Source of the DNA: Thalassotalea algicola
GTDB lineage: Bacteria > Pseudomonadota > Gammaproteobacteria > Enterobacterales > Alteromonadaceae
NCBI RefSeq assembly: GCF_012932965.1
Contig: NZ_JABBXH010000003.1
Location: 186,001-250,000 of the forward strand
DNA: 64,000 bases
Direction: 5' to 3'
In this document: positions 57,707 to 64,000 of the stretch, one piece after another
Layout: each line of letters opens with the position of its first letter
Numbering within the stretch: the first letter of the stretch is position 1
Position numbers and translations under genes: made by a program
Notes under the pieces: model-generated
Seen by the model: the letters and a program-made list of their open reading frames with translations, nothing else
Told to the model about the DNA's origin: nothing
Database searches by the model: none

Positions 57707-58183
57707 ATGAGTCAGGGTAAGTCACGCACCTTAGATCGTATCGATTTAACTATTTTAGACACTCTTCAAAAAGAAGGACGAATTTCTAACGTAGAATTAG
57801 CTAAGAGAGTTAATTTAAGTGCTAGTCCGTGCTTGGATAGAGTGAAGCGTTTAGAAAGTGAAGGTTTCATTGAAAGTTATGGCGCTACATTAAATGCCGC
57901 TAAGCTTAGATATGGAATGTCTGCCTTTATTCAGGTCACGCTTGACCGCACTACCGCTGATGTATTCAACAACTTTCGCGATGAAGTCGTAAAAATCAAA
58001 GAAGTGGCTGAATGTCATATGATTGCTGGTGGTTTTGATTATTTACTTAAGCTTCGCTTTGAAAATATGGATGCTTATCGCCAAGTTTTAGGGATTATTG
58101 TTGAGCTGCCTGCTGTTGCGCAAACCCATACCTATGTTGTCATGGAGCATGTTAAACGGGATTCAGGCGTGCCGATAGATTAA
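57707..58183 (+). CDS. Lrp/AsnC-family regulator, probable proline-catabolism regulator
   Basis: 158 residues. The N-terminal helix-turn-helix (LDRIDLTILDTLQKEGRISNVELAKRVNLSASPCLDRVKRLE) is followed by an Lrp-type RAM ligand-binding domain (HMIAGGFDYLLKLRF). The gene is divergent from putA, which lacks its own DNA-binding domain. In related marine bacteria and in alphaproteobacteria an Lrp-type PutR activates putA in response to proline, so this is the likely role, though unproved here. AAAGG lies eight bases before the ATG. Confidence 0.92.
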   Translation: MSQGKSRTLDRIDLTILDTLQKEGRISNVELAKRVNLSASPCLDRVKRLESEGFIESYGATLNAAKLRYGMSAFIQVTLDRTTADVFNNFRDEVVKIKEVAECHMIAGGFDYLLKLRFENMDAYRQVLGIIVELPAVAQTHTYVVMEHVKRDSGVPID

Positions 58184-58218
58184 AGCAGTAAGCCAATGTT
58201 AACGAAGCCAATGGAATA

Positions 58219-58530
58219 GTGAATGAAAAATGGCAGTTAGCGCATCAGCCACTCGGTGTAGTAGAGAGTAATTATTACCAAGAGTGTCCTTGGAATTACG
58301 AACCAAGTGCTCAGTCAGTAAATCAAGGGTTAAAACAAACTGTATTGTCTGTTGGCGGTAATGCAATGGACCTCGACCGTTGTTATAGAGATACCACATC
58401 AGGGAGGTGCAATATTTATTTGGAATGTGCGGCACAAGCTTATGTAGTTGAGCCATTTACGTCGCTTTATCGGTTAAATCTAGCGACTTATCTTATCAAA
58501 TATAGCGTTTTCTTATGGGGCAATATATAG
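58219..58530 (+). pseudogene. RcsF-like domain lacking its lipoprotein signal (probable remnant)
   Basis: A 103-residue frame whose core resembles the outer-membrane stress sensor RcsF. LGVVESNYYQEC aligns with RcsF LGEVSGDSC, followed about 31 residues later by RCYRDTTSGRCNIYLEC. The last three cysteines have the exact RcsF spacing (8 and 5), and all four RcsF cysteines are present. But the frame starts at GTG, has no signal peptide or lipobox and no ribosome-binding site, and is only 36 bp from the Lrp gene stop, too little room for the missing N-terminus. The C-terminus runs 25 residues past the family end. It is best read as a truncated remnant. Confidence 0.5.
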
Positions 58531-58564
58531 TGCTCCAGTCGTCTCATAATCATCAATAATTACT

Positions 58565-60220
58565 ATGAAAAATTTTATGCTTAAGGCTCCTGTAGCCTTA
58601 ATTTTAGCCGCTGGTTTAGTTGCATGTAACCAGCCAGCAGAGCAAGTCTCTACACCAACTTATCCTCAAGTTAACGAAAACAATATTAAAGCCCATGTAA
58701 CTTTTTTAGCAGATGATACGCTAAAAGGGCGCGATACTGGGAGTGAAGGCTACCAAGTAGCAGCAAACTACGTTAAATCTTATTTTAAACAATATGGCTT
58801 AACGCCAATGGGTGAACATGACACTTTTGAACAAGACGTAACGTTTAGAAAAGCATTCTTGGAAGAAAATGGCGCAGGGTTAACAATAAGCACAGCAAGT
58901 GGTGAGCATTCATTAACGTTTCCTGAGCAGTTTATAGCAGGTGGCTCTGCACTTTCTACGGAATCTTCAGTTGATGCTGAAACTGTGTTTGTTGGCTACG
59001 GCGTAGTGAACAAAGAGTTTGGATTAAATGATTATGAAGGGCTAGATGTTAAGGGCAAAGTAGTTGTAATGCTAACTGGCCGTCCTGATGAATTACCTTC
59101 AGAAGAAGGCGCGCATATTGGTTCATCACGTGAAAAGGCCCGTCATGCTGCAGAGCAAGGTGCAGTGGGTATTATCAGCGTTCATACACCAAAACGTGAA
59201 AAAGTACGCAAGTTTACAGTGTCTGCAAAGTATGCTGATGGCCCTCGTTACAGTTGGTTGAAAAAAGATGGTTCGCCATTTGGAGCATATGCTGAAATTA
59301 AAGGTGGTGCTTATGTAAGTCATGAAGCCGCAGCGCCTTTATTTGAAAATGCCGCTCTTTCTTTAGAGGAAGTGTTTACGTTAGATACGGAGAACAAAGC
59401 AATTAAAGGTTTCCCTTTAGCGGCAAAAGTAAGCTTGTCGAACAAAAGTAGACATGAAGAAGTTACTAGTCCAAATATTGTTGCAGCAATTGAAGGGAGT
59501 GATCCTGTACTTAAAGATGAGTACGTCGTATTTAGCGCCCACCTTGATCACATAGGTGTACGTGAACATTCAGATCACGATGACAAAATTAATAACGGTG
59601 CCTTGGATAATGCCTCAGGTGTTTCTATTTTATTAGAAACCGCTCGAATGTTATCAAGCATGGAAAATAAGCCCAAACGCTCTATTTTATTTGTTGTAGT
59701 AACCGCTGAAGAAAAAGGGTTGTTAGGTTCTAGTTATTTTGCAAATAACCCAACGGTTCCTGCAACAAAACTCGTGGCAAACGTAAACTTAGATATGCCA
59801 CTTATTTTATATCCGTTTGCCGATGTTATTGCTTTTGGTTCAACGCATTCAACATTAGGTCCTATTGTTGAAACTGCGGCGAAGAAAATTGATATTTCGC
59901 TTAGTGAAGATCCTATGCCTGAGCAAGCACTATTTACGCGTTCAGATCATTATAGTTTCGTAAAAGCGGGTGTGCCTTCGGTGTTTTTAATGACTGGTTT
60001 TCAGTCAAAAGACCCTGAAATTGATGGCGGTAAAATGTTCATGGAGTTTTTATCAACACATTACCATAACCATAGTGATGAAATTGACTTACCTATTCGT
60101 TATGACGCCGCAGCATCATTCGCTGAGGTTAACATGATGATTGGGCTAGAGATTGCTAATCAGGCAGAGCGTCCTATATGGAATGACGGTGATTTCTTTG
60201 GCAAAACATTCGCTCAATAG
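58565..60220 (+). CDS. M28-family metallopeptidase lipoprotein
   Basis: 551 residues. Signal peptide with lipobox LVAC (C21), then a peptidase M28 domain split by a protease-associated (PA) domain at about 140-290 (GKVVVMLTGRPDELPSEEG and GAVGIISVHTP). The di-zinc ligands are present: HLDHIG, the bridging Asp in GALDNASG, the catalytic Glu pair in VTAEEKGLLGS, the Asp in NLDMP and the His in HYHNHSDEID. It is probably an aminopeptidase on the outer membrane or cell surface that releases N-terminal residues from peptides. Confidence 0.93.
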   Translation: MKNFMLKAPVALILAAGLVACNQPAEQVSTPTYPQVNENNIKAHVTFLADDTLKGRDTGSEGYQVAANYVKSYFKQYGLTPMGEHDTFEQDVTFRKAFLEENGAGLTISTASGEHSLTFPEQFIAGGSALSTESSVDAETVFVGYGVVNKEFGLNDYEGLDVKGKVVVMLTGRPDELPSEEGAHIGSSREKARHAAEQGAVGIISVHTPKREKVRKFTVSAKYADGPRYSWLKKDGSPFGAYAEIKGGAYVSHEAAAPLFENAALSLEEVFTLDTENKAIKGFPLAAKVSLSNKSRHEEVTSPNIVAAIEGSDPVLKDEYVVFSAHLDHIGVREHSDHDDKINNGALDNASGVSILLETARMLSSMENKPKRSILFVVVTAEEKGLLGSSYFANNPTVPATKLVANVNLDMPLILYPFADVIAFGSTHSTLGPIVETAAKKIDISLSEDPMPEQALFTRSDHYSFVKAGVPSVFLMTGFQSKDPEIDGGKMFMEFLSTHYHNHSDEIDLPIRYDAAASFAEVNMMIGLEIANQAERPIWNDGDFFGKTFAQ

Positions 60221-60246
60221 CGCCTAATTATTATTGAATGATTAAG

Positions 60247-60276
60247 GCGCACGTGATTGATTCCGTGCGCTTTTTT
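60247..60276 (+). terminator. Terminator after the M28 peptidase gene
   Basis: Stem GCGCACG / CGTGCGC with a 10-nt loop is followed by six T residues, 26 bp past the stop. Confidence 0.9.
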
Positions 60277-60361
60277 CTTTTCCAGTGTAAAGTGAATATC
60301 TTAAGCTTAGAATAAAGTTTATCTGCTAATTAGTAATAAGCACCTAAAGGATGTTAGTGAT

Positions 60362-61210
60362 ATGCAAGCTCACGATTATGCGATACAGGCAAATGGCTCT
60401 TTTGCGTTACCTGATGCCTGTTTTAAAGTGAAAGCGTTAATGGAAGATGAATCTTCTACAGTTGAAGATTTTGCCAATGTCATCAGTATTGACCCTTCTA
60501 TGACTTCACGATTATTACAGATTGCCAATAGTGCAATTTATAGTTTTCAAGGTGAAATTAGTACCATTTCGCGTGCGATTACTATTATAGGTACTCAATC
60601 TATCTACAATATGATGTTAGTTGATGTAGCGGCATCAGCTTTTAAACGTTTCTCTAATGAATCAATTGACTTAAGACGCTTCTGGCGGATGAGTATCTAT
60701 TGCGGTTTAGCGTCTAAGAACTTAGCAATTACCGCTAATATTCGTGATATCGAGCGATTATTTGTTGCAGGGCTTTTACAAAATTTTGGTGAGCTTATTG
60801 TCGCAAAAGTTTCACCTGAGACAGCTAAGCAATGTGAGCAATATGACGTTAGTTCTTTGCCTTGGCAGTTACAGGAAAAGACATTAGGGTTTACTTACAC
60901 AGATGTCTCTGCCGAATTACTTAAAATTTGGCAGATACCAGAAAAAATCATTCTACCGATAAAACATTTTAATCAAGCACGTGATATTCAAATTAATAAA
61001 GACGTTAAAGTGCTCTATCTCGCCTCCCGGTTGGCGTTGGTTGATAGTCACCCTGAGCTTTATAGCTATGAAGATATTGTCGATGAAACAATGTGTAGTA
61101 CGTTAAATATTAGCATTGATGAGTTAGCGGCAGCGGCAGAATTTGCTTACGATGAAGTCGACAATATAATGAAAATTATGGGGGCAAAATTTTATCAAAA
61201 ACCGGAATGA
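60362..61210 (+). CDS. HDOD-domain signalling protein
   Basis: 282 residues, almost all a single HDOD domain. The domain opens with FALPDACFKVKALMED and continues with SIDPSMTSRLLQIANSA, SRAITIIGTQSIYNMML and GLLQNFGELIVAK. HDOD domains resemble HD phosphohydrolases but lack the metal-binding His-Asp pair, so this one is likely a non-catalytic regulator of stress, motility or cell-division signalling, as in other gammaproteobacteria. No receiver or GGDEF domain is attached. AAAGGATG lies upstream of the ATG. Confidence 0.92.
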   Translation: MQAHDYAIQANGSFALPDACFKVKALMEDESSTVEDFANVISIDPSMTSRLLQIANSAIYSFQGEISTISRAITIIGTQSIYNMMLVDVAASAFKRFSNESIDLRRFWRMSIYCGLASKNLAITANIRDIERLFVAGLLQNFGELIVAKVSPETAKQCEQYDVSSLPWQLQEKTLGFTYTDVSAELLKIWQIPEKIILPIKHFNQARDIQINKDVKVLYLASRLALVDSHPELYSYEDIVDETMCSTLNISIDELAAAAEFAYDEVDNIMKIMGAKFYQKPE

Positions 61211-61473
61211 TAAAATTAATAAATGACGTTTTGATGAATCTACGAAAATCTTAGTTTGTTGTTTCCTAAGGGCTTTTTGATATTTGTATATCAAGCTGCC
61301 CAAATATGTATACAGTTTGCTTAAAAACCAGACATGCTAAGGGAAGACAAGAACAAAAAACCTTGCTAGCATCTGGCGGGTTAAAAATTACAACATGCGC
61401 CTTATCTAAGACTCAAATAAAAAAATCACATAACTCATTGCTTAGATAACTATAACTATAATCAAGGAAACTT

Positions 61474-62895
61474 ATGACTGCGCCTAGAGAACATTTTAGC
61501 TCCCGTTTAGGGTTTATATTAGCAGCTGCAGGCTCTGCTGTCGGTATTGGTAATTTAGTGGGCTTCCCCGTAAACGCCGCCAAAAATGGTGGTGGTGCTT
61601 TTTTACTCGTTTATGCAATTTTTGTTTTTTTAATTTGCTTGCCTGTGATGATGGCGGAAATGGCGATTGGTCGCAAAACACAGAAAGAACCGGTTGGTGC
61701 TTATAAAGCATTAAATAATGGTGGTAACGGTTGGAATATTGCCGGCCTTCTAGGTGTGTTAACGCCGTTTATGATCGCCGTGTTTTACATGGTATTAACC
61801 GTTTGGATATTCGGTTATATAGTGATTACTTTAGGTGGTGGCTTAGATTATCTGGCAGGTCCTGTAGCATTTGGTGAATTTATCAATAGCCCATGGATCT
61901 TTGCCGCAATGATTATTGTTGCGGCAATCGTGTACTTTATTTTAGTTGCTGGTGTTAAGGAAGGTATAGAAAAAGCCGCGAAAACATTAATGCCAACATT
62001 GTTTGTTATGCTAGTGCTAATGGTTATTTTCGTGCTAACCCGCGAAAATGCGATGGCTGGTTTAAGGTTCTTCATTATCCCTGACTTTGACAAAATAACC
62101 CCTTCAGTCATTAATGGTGCTCTATCTCAAGCCTTTTTCTCACTATCATTAGGTATGGGGATATTAATTACGTACGGTTCATATATCAGCAATAAAACTG
62201 ATATCGTAGGCTCCGCAAAATTAGTAGCAATCACTGATACTGCAGTTGCGTTTACGGCTGGTTTAATGATTTTACCAGCAGTATTTTCATTTAACCCAGA
62301 TGTTAATCCTCAAGAGTTAAGCGATAGTTCTGTCAGTTTGATTTTCACTTTTTTACCTAAAATATTCTTGGCACTACAAACCTCACTTGGTTATGTAGCC
62401 GCAAGTGGTATTGCCGCATTTTTCTTTATCTTAGTATTCTTCGCAGCAATTACTTCGCTTGTATCAATTATTGAAGTACCGGTTTCTTATTTAGTGACTG
62501 AAAAATGTCATTCTCGTAAAAAAGCACTGCGTATTTTAATGATGACTGCTGGTGTATTAACTTTATTTGCTTCTGTGTCGTTTGGAATGGTGAGCTTTTT
62601 TACAGAATTTACTAGTTACGCAGGTGGAACGCGTTCGTTCTTTGATGTGGTTTATGATGTGTTCTATGACACTATCTTACCGTTGAATGGTTTGTTACTT
62701 TGTTTATTTGTTAGCTACCGCTGGAAGAAGCATAACCTTTCTGAAGAGTTAGCAACAGGTAATGACGGCTATAAAGGTTCGTTGTCTGAGAAGTATATTA
62801 ACTTTTCACTAAGTACATTTATTCCAGTTATTTTACTGGGCATTTTCTTAAATACCGTTGCGGTGAAATTCTTTGGTATTAATGTTTTTGGCTAA
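61474..62895 (+). CDS. Sodium-dependent transporter of the NSS family
   Basis: 473 residues with about eleven to twelve membrane helices. It shows the LeuT-type signature in helix 1, AAGSAVGIGNLVGFPVNAAKNGGGAF, containing the unwound substrate and sodium site. This is followed by PVMMAEMAIGRKT and AFFSLSLGMGILITYGSYI. Bacterial NSS proteins import amino acids such as leucine, tryptophan or alanine with sodium; the substrate is not readable here. AAGGAAACTT precedes the ATG. Confidence 0.94.
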   Translation: MTAPREHFSSRLGFILAAAGSAVGIGNLVGFPVNAAKNGGGAFLLVYAIFVFLICLPVMMAEMAIGRKTQKEPVGAYKALNNGGNGWNIAGLLGVLTPFMIAVFYMVLTVWIFGYIVITLGGGLDYLAGPVAFGEFINSPWIFAAMIIVAAIVYFILVAGVKEGIEKAAKTLMPTLFVMLVLMVIFVLTRENAMAGLRFFIIPDFDKITPSVINGALSQAFFSLSLGMGILITYGSYISNKTDIVGSAKLVAITDTAVAFTAGLMILPAVFSFNPDVNPQELSDSSVSLIFTFLPKIFLALQTSLGYVAASGIAAFFFILVFFAAITSLVSIIEVPVSYLVTEKCHSRKKALRILMMTAGVLTLFASVSFGMVSFFTEFTSYAGGTRSFFDVVYDVFYDTILPLNGLLLCLFVSYRWKKHNLSEELATGNDGYKGSLSEKYINFSLSTFIPVILLGIFLNTVAVKFFGINVFG

Positions 62896-62916
62896 ATAGA
62901 CTGAGCTAGAGAAAAA

Positions 62917-62946
62917 GGCGCATCGAGTGTATGATGCGCCTTTTTT
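62917..62946 (+). terminator. Terminator after the NSS transporter gene
   Basis: Stem GGCGCATC / GATGCGCC with an 8-nt loop, followed by six T residues. It lies inside the longer possible frame of the next gene, which argues that the next gene starts after it. Confidence 0.92.
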
Positions 62947-62962
62947 ATTGTCTGTAATAAAT

Positions 62963-63856
62963 ATGAAAGAACTCATTCAGCACATTAACTTTAATAACTT
63001 ACAAGAAGCTCAGCGGTTATTTCATGGTCGTGGTCATGCCTACCCAGGCTATGAACAAATCTGTGTTGATTGGTTGTCACCTGTTGTATTAATTACGTTG
63101 TACAAAGAGGAATCATCTGAACACTTGGCGCAACTAGCGTCGCTACTGAATGATAATATCCCCCAATCGACTAGTGTGCAGGTACAACACCGTTGGCAGC
63201 CTAGAGCACCATTTGAACTACTATTAGGTGAAGACGTACGTCAAACACACGCGTTAGAATCTGAGTTGAAATATCATATTGAATTAGGAAATGCGCAAAA
63301 TACTGGGCTGTTTCTTGATATGAAAAATGGCCGAGATTGGGTGCGAGAAAATGCTAAGCAATGCAATGTGCTGAACTTGTTTTCTTATACTTGTGCTTTT
63401 TCTGTTGCTGCAATAGCTGGCGGTGCTCAGCAAGTGGTGAATATTGATTTAAGTAAGGCTTCACTTGCAAAAGGGAGAGAAAATCATCGGCTAAATCAGC
63501 AAGCTACCGACAAGGTTATCTTTCAAGGTGTTGATATTTTTAAGTCGTTTGGTCGATTAAAAAAATTTGGTCCTTATCAAATGGTTATTGTTGATCCTCC
63601 ATCATTTCAAAAAGGCAGCGTAAATATAGAAAAAGACTATGGAAAAATTCTCCGCCGACTACCTGAAATGGTAAGTGATAATGCTAAAGTGATGCTGTGT
63701 TTAAATAACCCTGACTTAACCGAGCAGTTTCTTTTCGACAAAGTGGCAGAGTATTGTCCACAGCTTGAATTTGTTGAGCGCATAGGAACGCCTAAGGTAT
63801 ATCAAGAAGCACAATCAGGCAGAGGCCTGAAAGTACTTGTTTTTTCTTATCAATAA
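62963..63856 (+). CDS. RlmI-like class I SAM-dependent methyltransferase
   Basis: 297 residues. Methyltransferase motif I is NVLNLFSYTCAFSVAA, the acidic post-I residue is in VVNIDLSKASL and the catalytic-type loop is VDPPSFQKG, as in the COG1092 group of 23S rRNA (cytosine-C5) methyltransferases (RlmI). GLFLDMKNGRDWVRE is the group signature before motif I. An N-terminal PUA domain, present in RlmI, is missing, so RNA specificity is uncertain. The ATG at 62963 lies just after the previous terminator. Confidence 0.9.
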   Translation: MKELIQHINFNNLQEAQRLFHGRGHAYPGYEQICVDWLSPVVLITLYKEESSEHLAQLASLLNDNIPQSTSVQVQHRWQPRAPFELLLGEDVRQTHALESELKYHIELGNAQNTGLFLDMKNGRDWVRENAKQCNVLNLFSYTCAFSVAAIAGGAQQVVNIDLSKASLAKGRENHRLNQQATDKVIFQGVDIFKSFGRLKKFGPYQMVIVDPPSFQKGSVNIEKDYGKILRRLPEMVSDNAKVMLCLNNPDLTEQFLFDKVAEYCPQLEFVERIGTPKVYQEAQSGRGLKVLVFSYQ

Positions 63857-63866
63857 TTGAAGAAAG

Positions 63867-64000
63867 GCTAATTTAATACCACACGGGCAGCAAGCAGCAC
63901 TAAGAAGCCACCGGTGACTTTATCGATAATGTGGCTGTTTGATTTTAGCTTGTTTAGGATAGGACCTCGTGTCAGCATAAAGGTTACTAAGCAGTACCAA
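63867..64000 (-). CDS. LysE/RhtB-type exporter (5' part outside window)
   Basis: Only the last 44 residues are visible: VTFMLTRGPILNKLK followed by IDKVTGGFLVLLAARVV, which matches the final helix region of LysE/RhtB amino-acid exporters (TGG-hydrophobic-LA-R). The stop codon is TAG. The remainder lies beyond the right edge. Confidence 0.75.

Noticed and set aside
58199-58456. Minus-strand open frame of 85 residues
   Set aside because: It mirrors the plus-strand RcsF-like frame and has no family pattern or ribosome-binding site; the plus-strand cysteine pattern explains the region better.

Overview
The window looks like a chromosome segment of a marine gammaproteobacterium of the order Alteromonadales, most like Colwellia/Thalassotalea-type organisms. 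The reasons are low G+C, close relatives of E. coli housekeeping proteins (UvrA, PutA, ObgE, DksA), a DUF3718 gene, a TonB receptor, many secreted lipoproteins, and a lambda O/P-derived gene pair that resembles dopC-dopE. Genus assignment is inference. No rRNA, tRNA, CRISPR array, insertion sequence or prophage was recognised.

Layout. 1-4.9 kb: the 5' part of a NarL-type response regulator, a TonB-dependent receptor, a secreted esterase and a solute-binding-like protein. 4.9-7.9 kb: ccoG (cbb3 oxidase assembly) and a PAS/sigma-54 activator. ccoG has a well-formed -24/-12 promoter, and an upstream palindrome recurs just in front of the activator gene. 7.9-11 kb: ispB, divergent from rplU-rpmA-obgE. 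11-18.4 kb: the dksA-gluQ-pcnB-folK-panB-panC operon, with sfsA beyond a reversed sulfotransferase-like gene. 18.4-30.4 kb: a variable block holding a compact merR/merC/GDCCVxC mercury cassette with an intact MerR operator, a secreted methyltransferase-like protein, two lipoprotein hydrolases, an SBP-histidine kinase hybrid, the dopC/dopE-like pair and pepB. 30.4-35.5 kb: thpR, a choice-of-anchor lipoprotein and hrpB. In E. coli, hrpB, thpR, sfsA and dksA-panC lie close together, so the mercury/dop block reads as material that has opened a conserved neighbourhood.

35.5-44.2 kb: glsA, a lytic transglycosylase, rluF with three small genes, a spermidine-synthase-like system split over two overlapping genes, and uvrA. 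44.5-51.7 kb: yajR, a DUF3718 gene, a CadC/ToxR-like membrane regulator, a Gre-like factor, and fadH with a FadR-type dyad at its promoter. 52-58.2 kb: an AbgT transporter, and putA without the DNA-binding domain next to a divergent Lrp-type regulator (probable local control of proline catabolism). 58.2-64 kb: an RcsF-like remnant, an M28 peptidase lipoprotein, an HDOD protein, a sodium symporter, an RlmI-like methyltransferase and the 3' end of a LysE-type exporter gene.

The most rewarding points are the ccoG sigma-54 circuit, the dopC/dopE-like helicase-loader pair, the minimal mercury cassette, and the decayed RcsF gene.
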